NCBI GenBank assembly: GCA_011053095.1
Contig: DRHS01000073.1
Coordinates: 1 to 35,811 of the forward strand
Source of the DNA: Bacteroides sp.
GTDB lineage: Bacteria > Bacteroidota > Bacteroidia > Bacteroidales > SM23-62
Direction: 5' to 3'
Length of the DNA stretch: 35,811 nucleotides
Shown here: positions 1-8,363 of the stretch, in pieces
Layout: the number at the start of each line of letters is the position of its first letter
How positions within the stretch are numbered: the stretch's first letter is position 1
Made by a program: the position numbers and the translations under genes
The notes under the pieces: model-generated
Seen by the model: the letters and a program-made list of their open reading frames with translations, nothing else
Databases searched by the model: none
What the model was told of the DNA's origin: nothing

Positions 1-42
1 CCAAAGAGGCTTCTACCAGAAAAAAAGCCGCGGGCACGATAA

Positions 43-951
43 TTAAGTCGATCGACGGAGGTTGGAACTACGGTACACACCTCTGTCTTTTGCAGTGGCC
101 ACATATACAATATCCGGTTTCGATTCCACCGCCACAACTCTGAAACAGGATTTTCCATCCAGTCCATTGGTAATCAATTTCCATTTTCCCCCATTATTTA
201 AACTCCGAAATAATCCATAGGACGGAAAAGATGCATATAGTATTCCGTTATGGGCGAGTTGCACATCGGAACAATCTGACTGAGGTAATCCTCCTGTTAG
301 TAACTTCCAGTTATTTTTTCCGTGGGACAGGAAATACAAGCCCATTCTCGACGGATAGTAGACCCCGTATTCCTCGTCGATCTCTAATTCATTCAGATGC
401 CTGTTTCTTTCCAGTTTTGATTTTGGAAGGCCATTGCTATGATCCTTCCAAGATTTTCCTCCATCCTCAGATTTCATAATACCGCCATCTTCACCAGTCC
501 AATACATTACATCAGTATTGCCCGGATGGATTACTCCGGATTCACCTTTGCCTGTACCGAATAGTTCCGACTGGAACACCATCTCCCATGTATCGCCTTT
601 ATCCATGCTCTTCCAGATACCGCTGCTTTCAGGTATGAATCCCACCTGGTGGCCGTAAATAATGTTTTCATCGGAGGGATGTCCTACAATACAGTTAAAG
701 GTACCCGGAACAACATTAGAAATGGGATCCCATGTATCGCCCAGATCGGTACTTCTAAATAGTGAAAAGCGCATATCTGTCGAAAAATACAGGTCCCCGG
801 AGACAGGATGCATCGCTGAGGCAGTCAGCCAGCCATTGCCTCCAGGATCTACCGTTATCCATTCAGTTTTTTGTGCGTTAGAAATCCGACCCAATAACAA
901 TGTAGTCATGCATATGAGACACCAGGTTTTTAAATTATCTGAATTTATCAT
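43..951 (-). CDS. Secreted BNR/sialidase-like beta-propeller protein
   Basis: A 302-residue protein with an N-terminal signal peptide, probably cleaved after SNA near residue 26. It carries repeated Asp-box-like turns of the S-x-D-x-G-x-x-W type (STDLGDTW, SMDKGDTW, SEDGGKSW), each following a strand such as GIWKS or GIMKS. This is the pattern of BNR/VPS10-type beta-propellers found in sialidases, glycoside hydrolases and secreted binding proteins. I see no catalytic signature that fixes an activity, so sialidase is a fold label only. It lies 74 bases downstream of the heparinase-like gene on the same strand, so it may belong to the same polysaccharide locus. The C-terminus is odd: the last repeat begins GVYRSSN but ends in LRRST and a stop where the Asp-box should be completed, and another frame stays open to the window edge. 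The gene could therefore be frameshifted or truncated. Confidence 0.7.
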   Translation of the reverse strand: MINSDNLKTWCLICMTTLLLGRISNAQKTEWITVDPGGNGWLTASAMHPVSGDLYFSTDMRFSLFRSTDLGDTWDPISNVVPGTFNCIVGHPSDENIIYGHQVGFIPESSGIWKSMDKGDTWEMVFQSELFGTGKGESGVIHPGNTDVMYWTGEDGGIMKSEDGGKSWKDHSNGLPKSKLERNRHLNELEIDEEYGVYYPSRMGLYFLSHGKNNWKLLTGGLPQSDCSDVQLAHNGILYASFPSYGLFRSLNNGGKWKLITNGLDGKSCFRVVAVESKPDIVYVATAKDRGVYRSSNLRRST

Positions 952-1025
952 TTCAGTGTTTTTTGAAAAGTTAATCTGTATAATTCAAGCAATCACAGAA
1001 GAAATAATCCTGGTTAATCCTGATT

Positions 1026-2984
1026 CTAAAACTCCAATATTTTTGAAGATAATTCCCGCTCAGGCTGATATTTTATTAATATCTCTTTACTATCCCTAAT
1101 TATGCGGATCAGTCCATCATTAATCGATACATCAGGTTTCGTATCTCCCGGATTATTGACAGTAAGTACTACCAGAAATGTGGTTTCAATACCGGTAGTC
1201 TTTAATGTAATGGTCCTCAGTAGTGCTTCATCCTGATTATAATCAGGTGAACCGTGAACATCTGCAGCTTCAACCAATCGTTCAGTTACTTCGGAGAAAA
1301 TCTCCGTAGGCAATAAGGGGAACAATGATAATGATGCCTTTTCTTTCTCTACCTCGAAACCCGAAGACATTTTTTCAATACTGGCTATTTCATTGGCCTG
1401 CAGCAGCCATTCAAAGGTGGAACTAACTTTAGCTTTTAATCTGTCCGCAATAATAATCACGTCTGGCTTTATAAACATTAGTTGACGTTCAAAATACTCA
1501 AGATCCGCCTCGTCAACATAGATATTACCTGCATTTCCTATTACATAATCAAATACCTCTGTTGTTTCGGTAAATGTTATTTTCGGAGCTGGTTCACGGT
1601 TCTGGAACGCCATATAGTCCAGCCATTTTTCTCCCGCACCAGCCTGTCCCTTCCCGTTTACAATTATGGTATTGTGATTCCGTGTTTCTTTTAATTTAGT
1701 ATACCCTGGATCTATGGCCAGCCAGGTGCCATTGGCATAGACTACAAACTGATTGATATCCGGATGCTGATGTCCGGGTCCGTAGCCATTGTTTGATACT
1801 CTCTCGGGTTTTACCTGATTTGCATGGCCAGGAGCGGGTCCGCAACGAAATCCTACCAGAGTAGCATCCTTTTCCCAACTACTTCGCATAGTTACAAATC
1901 CATGATCCTCAAAATGATGGAAATTGTCTTCTACGGATTTATAATCTACAGGCTCTACTGAAGCATTAAATGTTAAAAAGTCAAACCATGACAATTTATG
2001 AGGTTCAGTGGCCTGGATTTTCAAGGCAAAATCCTGTACAACACCATCAGCATATTTACTGGCAGGCAGGTAGAATAAAAAGGCCGGCAAGTACCTGTCT
2101 GTTCCGCAGTCACTGAAGTTAATTACCCTGGTTAACTTATCGGGTACGGAAAAATGCAAGGGGAATCTGCCGGTTTTTTTAAGCCAATCATAGTCCTCAA
2201 AATAATCATGGTAACCGGAGGTTTGTGCACCTTCAAGGTATCTCAGGAAATAGCCCAGACCGTATTGCCAGTATTGCACGCCTTCTCCCCAGGATCCATC
2301 CAAAGGAGCATTATTGATTATGTATTCAGTCCACTCATTTGCCTGCATTAAAAATATCTTCCCGTCAGGATCATCATCATCAAGAATTAATCCAACAGTT
2401 CCTATTGCCGAAGTTTCAATGAGTAAGTGATTACTTAAGGCTCTTGTCCTGGCCGCGGTATTTTTTACTATTTCTGCTTCATTTGTAAGTCGTTTAATGA
2501 TTTTTTTCTTCAGATCGTTGTCCAGATGATGATAAAGCCAATCATAGGTTTGTGCAATCCCGGTTATCCACGAAGACCTGCCCAGATTTGAACTTCCCTC
2601 CCAGGTTTCTACATCCAATAGTACCTCAATCCATTTTTCTGCTCCTTTAAGGTATTTATCATCTTTGGTCAGATGATAGGCTAATCCTAATGATGGCAAG
2701 GACTCACCTATTCTTCTGTACTTATTATGCGCATTTTGAGCCTGAGGTGGCTCTTCCCTGATAAAATCATCTGCTAAGCGGATAGTTAGCTCATAAAGGT
2801 GTTTATGAGTGGTTTCAGCATTCTTGACAAAATCATTGATGTTTTGACTGGTGATAATAAGCCGGGGAAATTTATCATTTATCAGGGGTATGCTGTCATT
2901 TTTATTCTCAGACACTTCTTGTGAACAAGCCATTGTGGCGACCATAGCCACAGTTAAAATTATCTGAATTAAACCGATCTTCAT
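1026..2984 (-). CDS. Heparinase II/III-type polysaccharide lyase, lipoprotein
   Basis: About 652 residues from the start chosen here; an upstream in-frame ATG at 3017 would add 11. The later start gives a compact lipoprotein signal (MKIG... ending ATMAC, Cys20), so export and lipid anchoring are likely. The N-terminal half has the helical (alpha/alpha) toroid style of alginate lyase and heparinase families (FPRLIIT near the start, then SNHLL). The C-terminal half has the heparinase II/III beta-sandwich signature, with GHQHPDINQF at about residues 404-413, followed by AIDPGY and the HNTIIVNGKGQ segment. The conserved His residues of this motif are present. By family, such enzymes cleave uronic-acid-containing polysaccharides by beta-elimination; the exact substrate cannot be read from sequence. 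The gene follows the SusC/SusD pair but is separated from it by a strong terminator, which suggests partly independent expression. Confidence 0.85.
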   Translation of the reverse strand: MKIGLIQIILTVAMVATMACSQEVSENKNDSIPLINDKFPRLIITSQNINDFVKNAETTHKHLYELTIRLADDFIREEPPQAQNAHNKYRRIGESLPSLGLAYHLTKDDKYLKGAEKWIEVLLDVETWEGSSNLGRSSWITGIAQTYDWLYHHLDNDLKKKIIKRLTNEAEIVKNTAARTRALSNHLLIETSAIGTVGLILDDDDPDGKIFLMQANEWTEYIINNAPLDGSWGEGVQYWQYGLGYFLRYLEGAQTSGYHDYFEDYDWLKKTGRFPLHFSVPDKLTRVINFSDCGTDRYLPAFLFYLPASKYADGVVQDFALKIQATEPHKLSWFDFLTFNASVEPVDYKSVEDNFHHFEDHGFVTMRSSWEKDATLVGFRCGPAPGHANQVKPERVSNNGYGPGHQHPDINQFVVYANGTWLAIDPGYTKLKETRNHNTIIVNGKGQAGAGEKWLDYMAFQNREPAPKITFTETTEVFDYVIGNAGNIYVDEADLEYFERQLMFIKPDVIIIADRLKAKVSSTFEWLLQANEIASIEKMSSGFEVEKEKASLSLFPLLPTEIFSEVTERLVEAADVHGSPDYNQDEALLRTITLKTTGIETTFLVVLTVNNPGDTKPDVSINDGLIRIIRDSKEILIKYQPERELSSKILEF

Positions 2985-3098
2985 TGGTCTTATATTGGTT
3001 TTATGAAATGATTTCATTCCGAAAGTTTATCTATTTTGAAAACCTCAGCATCTAAGTTGCTTTTAAGTAGCTTCAGGCAATACAGGTTTCTATGGACT

Positions 3099-3146
3099 AA
3101 AAAAACCATCCCCCAATTATAAAAACCTTATGGAGGATAGTTTTTT
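3099..3146 (-). terminator. Rho-independent terminator after susD
   Basis: On the minus strand a 16-base arm (ending CCUCCA) pairs with a second arm (starting UGGGGG) through Watson-Crick and two G-U pairs, around a 16-base loop. The 3' arm ends in a U tract corresponding to the A run at 3099-3105. It lies 29 bases past the susD stop codon and before the heparinase-like gene, so it should end or attenuate the susCD transcript. Confidence 0.75.
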
Positions 3147-3174
3147 CAATGTATCAGGTTTTTGTATTAATGCA

Positions 3175-4845
3175 TTAGAAACCAGGATTTTGTGGAAGTA
3201 CAGCATCCAGGTTCGCATCAATTACAGTCTGAGGAATCGGAAGCAGCAAATCCCGTGGTGAAATCGGACCTATGCTCCCCCATCCAAGCGGATCCTTATC
3301 GTTTACGGCATCATTGTAAAGCAAAGTACGCTCCATCCATTTATTATTTCTAAGGAGATGATACCTTCTGTGCCCCTCTCCAAATAATTCACGGGCACGT
3401 TCATCAAGGAGAAAATCAATTGACAGATCAGCTTGTGTGATCGGATCTGCATTGGCCCGGGCGCGAATTGTGTTTATACTGGAGACAGCGCCTCCAAGAT
3501 TTCCTTCTTTAAATTGCGCTTCAGCCAGATGTAAATATACTTCAGCCAATCTAAGGTACGGCCAATCTTTTGAACCCTGATGACGTCTGGGATCTTCCTC
3601 TATCGCCTCATCGTGCTTGCGGGAGAAGGCAAACAAATAATCTTTATAAGTGTACGTATCCGTATGACACCATACGGTATCTCCCCAGTTATATCCGGTT
3701 GGAAGCACATCCCCTGATATTGAATCAAATATGTAGAATAAGCGCCAATTATGATGCGATGCCCTGTCGTCATTGAGTGTGCCGGCGTTGTTTGCGGGTT
3801 TGTACAATTGCATCATAAATACGGTTGGATTGGCATCAGCCACTCCCCGTCCGCCTCTGTCAACAGTAATTTTAAAAGGAGCAACTTCCACACTATCAGT
3901 ACCCATAATCTTTAATTTGTCATACCGGTTTCCAAAATACCGCCGGTTCCACAACTCATCCCCTCCAAGAACATTATACTCTGTCTGGAAACTCCACATC
4001 ACTTCGGTATTTCCTTCATTTCGGTTCGTATTGCCCATCTCGAACATATCGCTGAATACATCTCCCGGCTCACCCAGGTCAACGCCATACCTCTCGGTAA
4101 CCAATTTGTATGGGCTGTTATCTATTATATCCTGGAGTAATACTGCCGCTTCGCCATTATTGCCCAATTCCATATTTAGTTCAGCTAAATAGTGCTTCGC
4201 GATCCAGCTTGTGATATTGCTCGCTGTTGTATTCGGAACCCCGGAAATATTATCTGCTGCGAACTGAAGGTCTTCCAATATGTACCCACGCACCTCTGCA
4301 ACAGGGGTTCTTACCCAATCCGTTTTGATGTTGGCTCCGCTTGCTTCCTCCAGAGATAGCGGGACATCACCAAATAGATTTACCAGGTGCCGGTAAGCCC
4401 ATGCCCTGAAGAATCTTGCTTCACCCTGCACCTGTTGCTTCTCGGTACCACTCCAAGCGACATTCGGATTTTCAGCCCGGATTATGATTGTGTTTGCAGA
4501 GTTGATAACCTGATACAGCCAGCTCCACATGAATTCATAATGAGAATTGGATGGCAAAATTTCAAGTCCGAATTTATTCACATCACTCCCATAATTCAGG
4601 CCAAAACAGATATCAGTGCCAACAAAGGTAAAGTGTAATGTAGGCTTATTAGAGGTATACCCTATTTTTTCAATGCGCGCCGATGCATACAATCCATTAA
4701 GACCCAGCCTGAAACCTTCCGGGTTTTTGTACAGGTTATTCGCGCTCATCAGATGCGGACCATACTCATCCAATTTTGATTCCGAACAGCCCAAAGTAAT
4801 AATGGCCAGGAAACAAACTAAAATTATATTATTAATATTTTTCAT
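3175..4845 (-). CDS. SusD/RagB family outer-membrane glycan-binding lipoprotein
   Basis: A 556-residue protein with a lipoprotein signal (TLGC, Cys20), expected on the outer face of the outer membrane. It shows the SusD/RagB layout: an N-terminal TPR-like helical region (LNGLYASARI, then EARFFRAWAYRHLVNLFGDVPL) and a C-terminal segment with LRLAEVYLHLAEAQFK, INTIRARA and ERARELFGEGHRRYHLLR. SusD proteins sit on the SusC transporter and capture glycans before import. The gene starts 20 bases after the susC stop codon on the same strand, so the two are co-transcribed. The last residues, LPQNPGF, are typical of the family. The substrate is unknown; the neighbouring heparinase-type lyase suggests an acidic polysaccharide. 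Confidence 0.93.
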   Translation of the reverse strand: MKNINNIILVCFLAIITLGCSESKLDEYGPHLMSANNLYKNPEGFRLGLNGLYASARIEKIGYTSNKPTLHFTFVGTDICFGLNYGSDVNKFGLEILPSNSHYEFMWSWLYQVINSANTIIIRAENPNVAWSGTEKQQVQGEARFFRAWAYRHLVNLFGDVPLSLEEASGANIKTDWVRTPVAEVRGYILEDLQFAADNISGVPNTTASNITSWIAKHYLAELNMELGNNGEAAVLLQDIIDNSPYKLVTERYGVDLGEPGDVFSDMFEMGNTNRNEGNTEVMWSFQTEYNVLGGDELWNRRYFGNRYDKLKIMGTDSVEVAPFKITVDRGGRGVADANPTVFMMQLYKPANNAGTLNDDRASHHNWRLFYIFDSISGDVLPTGYNWGDTVWCHTDTYTYKDYLFAFSRKHDEAIEEDPRRHQGSKDWPYLRLAEVYLHLAEAQFKEGNLGGAVSSINTIRARANADPITQADLSIDFLLDERARELFGEGHRRYHLLRNNKWMERTLLYNDAVNDKDPLGWGSIGPISPRDLLLPIPQTVIDANLDAVLPQNPGF

Positions 4846-4865
4846 ATCATTTCAAATTAATAGGA

Positions 4866-7800
4866 TTAAAAACTAACAGATATACCAAATGCCACTTCTT
4901 TTTGCAGTGGAAGAAAATCATCCTGATCTTCAAAATCTTCACCTATTGTTGGATCCGTTTCGAATTCAGGATCCATACCAAACCAATCTGTAAATGTTGC
5001 TAAATTTGTACCCTGGATGAAGAATCTGACTTCATCGATGCCTACATTACTCAAAAGGGCTGAGGGCAGATTATAGCTAAGCATTATGTCTTTTAACCTC
5101 CAGAAGTTTGCTTTTTGATAGTAACCGGTACTATACGGATTGCTTCCTTTTGCATTTGCCGGTATTGTATTTGACCGGTTTTCCGGGGTCCACCATTCCT
5201 TAAAGGTTGTATTTCTGCGATAACCCCAGTGATCCTCGTACAAAGCAACATTTGGTTTGGTGGAACCATACACTCCCTGGAGCAGGAAGTAGAAGTTAAA
5301 TCCCTTGTAACTCAATGAACTTGAAATCCCAATATTCAGGTCAGGGTCAACCTTGCCGATCAGGTCTCTGTCCAGGTCATCGATCACACCGTCGTCGTTG
5401 AGATCTTTCACCCTGGCAACTCCTGGCACAACTCCAGTTTCTAATGGAAGCATCGACATATATTCATCAGCTTCTTCCTGTGTTTGAATTATACCATCAA
5501 AAATATAGTCAAAATTTGAGGTGATAGGCTCGCCGATGAACCACTTATTCGCTAAATCATCTCCGCCATTGCCATAAAGGGCAGTAATTTCGTTCTTTAC
5601 ATAAGATCCGATAACAGAAGCATTCCATTGAAAGTCACGGCCGGAAACAATATAAGCAGTCAAACCCAGTTCAATTCCCTTGTTGTTAACTTTACCAATG
5701 TTGTCAATAATCGAAGGAATACCAAGAGTAGGTGATATACTCCTTTCGAGCAATAATCTGTCTGTATTGGCATTATACAAATCCACTGTTCCCTGCAATA
5801 AGCCGCCTAATAAAAAGTCAAATCCCACATTGAATGAAGCTGTCTCCTCCCACCCTAAGGTTGGCGCTCCAAGAACCACCGGAATAAATCCCGGTAAAGT
5901 CGTAGTGCCATCAATGTAGTAGTAATCCCATGTATGGCTCCTGTTATCTTCATTCTCGGTTCCCATTCTTGACATAGTCTGGTAGGGACCCACTGCCTGG
6001 TTGCCGTTTATACCATAAGATAATCTCAGCTTTAACTGATTGACAAAATTACTGTTGGCGAGGAAATCTTCATTCTTAATGTTCCAGGACAAAGCGATGG
6101 ATGGGAATGTTCCCCATTTAGTATCTTCTCCAAATCCGGAAAATCCATCACTGCGAATAGTAAAGGTTGCATAGTACTTTTTATTGTAATTATAATAAAA
6201 ACGCCCCATCCATGACAGAAGGTCCGTTTTGGCATAATCCTGTGTCGGAGTTATCCCTCCCCCAAGACTTATTTGATACCAGGTAAGTACATCACTCTCA
6301 AAACCTTTTGACGACACCCGGTCTCTGTTAAATACTGTTTCCTGGAAACTGTATAAGCCTGTTAAACCAATGTTATGGTTTCCAAATGAATTTTGATATG
6401 TAAGCAAATTTTCAATCACAATATTTGTCCCGCGACGATTATCAACAGATGCAGCTCCGTTATCCTCAAACCCAATGGGAGAATTTCGGCCCCGATACTG
6501 TGAGTGACTGGTTGTTGAATATTCAACGCCGGTATTCAATTTGTATCTTAAGCCTTCAATGCCAGGAATTTTTATCTCGAGGTAGTTATTAGAAAATATT
6601 TCAAAAGATTTGTCATCATCTTTATAAAGGGTTGGCCCTAATGGGTTTCTAAAGTATATATCTTCGGGATAAGGGTAAAGGTTCAAATTCCCATCTTCAT
6701 CATAAGGAGTAGACAAAGGGTTCATCCAGAGAGCGCCACTAAAATCAGCTTCCTGACCTGAACGGTCAGCTGTAATAATCTGATTATTCGAGCCAAAAAT
6801 CAACCAATCCTTATGCTTGGCCTCCATGTTAAGGCGAAGGGATTCTCTTCTGAAATCGTCATTAACCGAAACACCCGAAACATCCAGATGATTAAGGGAG
6901 ATAAAATAATTAACATTTTCAGCACCTCCCCTTAAAGAGAGTCCTGCATTAAACTTGCTCCCCTGTCTGGTTGCCAGGTCAATCCAATGTGTACCATCAG
7001 GATTTGAACTATTATGAATTGCTTCTTCTGAAAGATCCACACCTGCGGCAGGGTCGTAAAACATCTTTGCATCATAGAATTGCGTCCCGGTCATGACATC
7101 CGGCAGATTCGTTACGGTCCTGATTCCATACCTGAACTCCGCATTCACCACCATTTTCCCAGGTACTCCTTTCTTTGATGTTATCAGAATTACCCCATTT
7201 GAACCTCTCGACCCATAAATGGCTGATGCTGAAGCATCCTTCAAAACTTCAAGGGACTGAATGTCAGACGGATTAATAGATGAATACGATCCGGAGTAGG
7301 GGATACCATCTAAGATTACCAATGGCTCATTATCAGCAGTAATGGAATTCCTTCCACGTACTAAAAGAACAACATCACTGCCTTCAGCTCCCCCGCCACC
7401 GGCCGTAACTGTAACACCTGGCATTGATCCCTGTATCGCAAGGGCAAAATTGTTAAACTGCAATTTTTCCAATCTTTCCTTCGGAAGAGAAACGACCGAT
7501 CCTGTAAGTTCACTTTTCATCCGAGTTCCGTATCCAACAACAACAACTTCATCCAAAGCCAGAATGTCTGGCGACATTATCACATCGATTGAAGTTTGAC
7601 TTCCAACTGTAATTTCCTGAGTTTTAAATCCTATCCAGCTGAACAGGATTATCGCATTCTGATCAGTGACGGTCAATGAATAATATCCCTCAGTGTTAGT
7701 GATTGTTCCATTGCTTGTACCCTTTTCGACAACATTTACTCCCGGAAGAGTCGAGCCGTCTTCCGAGATAGTAACTTTTCCTGTTACTGTGTGGCCTTGC

Positions 7801-7946
7801 TGAATAGACCATGCATTGCTTGGTGTCAATACCAAGATTGCTAGAATAACAACACCAATATACCTATGCAGGTATTTGTTGGAGTCATAAACTGATTTTT
7901 GCAGACATTTGATCATTTTAAAAGATTTATAGTTGAACAAAAACAT
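4866..7946 (-). CDS. SusC/RagA family TonB-linked outer-membrane transporter
   Basis: A 1026-residue SusC-type protein. An alternative start at 7916 (MIKCLQKS...) follows an A-rich stretch and is equally plausible. A signal peptide ends near SNA (about residue 46). It is followed by a carboxypeptidase-regulatory-like domain (about 51-125), the TonB-box and family signature DEVVVVGYG (132-140), the plug (about 145-255, with DGIPYSG and GSRGSNGVILITSKKG), and a beta-barrel ending in VSF with the expected terminal Phe. The role is TonB-energised import of oligosaccharides together with the adjacent SusD. No STN domain precedes the regulatory domain, so direct signalling to an anti-sigma factor through STN is not expected. 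An anti-sigma-like stub is encoded just upstream, with 10 bases between its stop and this start. Confidence 0.95.
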   Translation of the reverse strand: MFLFNYKSFKMIKCLQKSVYDSNKYLHRYIGVVILAILVLTPSNAWSIQQGHTVTGKVTISEDGSTLPGVNVVEKGTSNGTITNTEGYYSLTVTDQNAIILFSWIGFKTQEITVGSQTSIDVIMSPDILALDEVVVVGYGTRMKSELTGSVVSLPKERLEKLQFNNFALAIQGSMPGVTVTAGGGGAEGSDVVLLVRGRNSITADNEPLVILDGIPYSGSYSSINPSDIQSLEVLKDASASAIYGSRGSNGVILITSKKGVPGKMVVNAEFRYGIRTVTNLPDVMTGTQFYDAKMFYDPAAGVDLSEEAIHNSSNPDGTHWIDLATRQGSKFNAGLSLRGGAENVNYFISLNHLDVSGVSVNDDFRRESLRLNMEAKHKDWLIFGSNNQIITADRSGQEADFSGALWMNPLSTPYDEDGNLNLYPYPEDIYFRNPLGPTLYKDDDKSFEIFSNNYLEIKIPGIEGLRYKLNTGVEYSTTSHSQYRGRNSPIGFEDNGAASVDNRRGTNIVIENLLTYQNSFGNHNIGLTGLYSFQETVFNRDRVSSKGFESDVLTWYQISLGGGITPTQDYAKTDLLSWMGRFYYNYNKKYYATFTIRSDGFSGFGEDTKWGTFPSIALSWNIKNEDFLANSNFVNQLKLRLSYGINGNQAVGPYQTMSRMGTENEDNRSHTWDYYYIDGTTTLPGFIPVVLGAPTLGWEETASFNVGFDFLLGGLLQGTVDLYNANTDRLLLERSISPTLGIPSIIDNIGKVNNKGIELGLTAYIVSGRDFQWNASVIGSYVKNEITALYGNGGDDLANKWFIGEPITSNFDYIFDGIIQTQEEADEYMSMLPLETGVVPGVARVKDLNDDGVIDDLDRDLIGKVDPDLNIGISSSLSYKGFNFYFLLQGVYGSTKPNVALYEDHWGYRRNTTFKEWWTPENRSNTIPANAKGSNPYSTGYYQKANFWRLKDIMLSYNLPSALLSNVGIDEVRFFIQGTNLATFTDWFGMDPEFETDPTIGEDFEDQDDFLPLQKEVAFGISVSF

Positions 7947-7956
7947 TAATGTTGAT

Positions 7957-8175
7957 TTAGGAATTATCCAATATGACTTTTTTCAATATTGTATTATAGC
8001 ATGAACCAGAATCCCAAATTTTCCCCATTCCATTGGCAGACTCATTCCAACCTTCTTTAATTGCAATTGCCAGAATTTCCTTTCCTTTCGAGTTTTGAGA
8101 AAGATTGAAAAGATGTAGTTTTTCCTTTTCTGAAAATTCCCCGGAGAAAAATCTTTGTAGATCTCTGAATTTCAT
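7957..8175 (-). pseudogene. FecR-like anti-sigma factor stub (N-terminal domain only)
   Basis: A 72-residue ORF on the susC strand, ending 10 bases before the susC start. The sequence resembles the cytoplasmic N-terminal domain of Bacteroidota FecR-type anti-sigma factors: LQRFFSGEFSEKEKLHLF followed by KEGWNE and an IWD...ILKKVI helix. A full FecR protein is over 300 residues and adds a transmembrane helix and a periplasmic FecR domain; both are absent, and no remnant lies before susC. No sigma-factor gene lies upstream: the 188 bases between this ORF and the GT20 gene hold only a weak ATCAGG/CCTGAT inverted repeat that I can see. It could be a decayed gene or a reduced soluble anti-sigma protein. 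A stop codon immediately precedes the ATG, which supports the start. The family assignment is by eye and moderate. Confidence 0.45.
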
Positions 8176-8363
8176 TTATAATGGCGTTCTACTATATAAT
8201 ATCGGGAAACCCGGCTCAGGTATCAATGGGAGGATAACTTTTATAATTGAAGATGCTTCTAATCAGGTTTCGAATTGCCTGATAACGGGAGTAGTAGTCT
8301 ATTCGGGAAAGATCTATGAATTTCTGATGAGGATTATTTTTACAGGATTCTCATGATACTGAG

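Noticed and set aside
662-1099. 145-residue plus-strand ORF across the BNR and lyase gene junction
   Set aside because: Antisense shadow with no motif, overlapping two supported genes.
8105-8356. 83-residue plus-strand ORF between the GT20 and FecR-like genes
   Set aside because: It covers the FecR-like stub in antisense and most of the intergenic gap, with no signature or promoter; likely chance.
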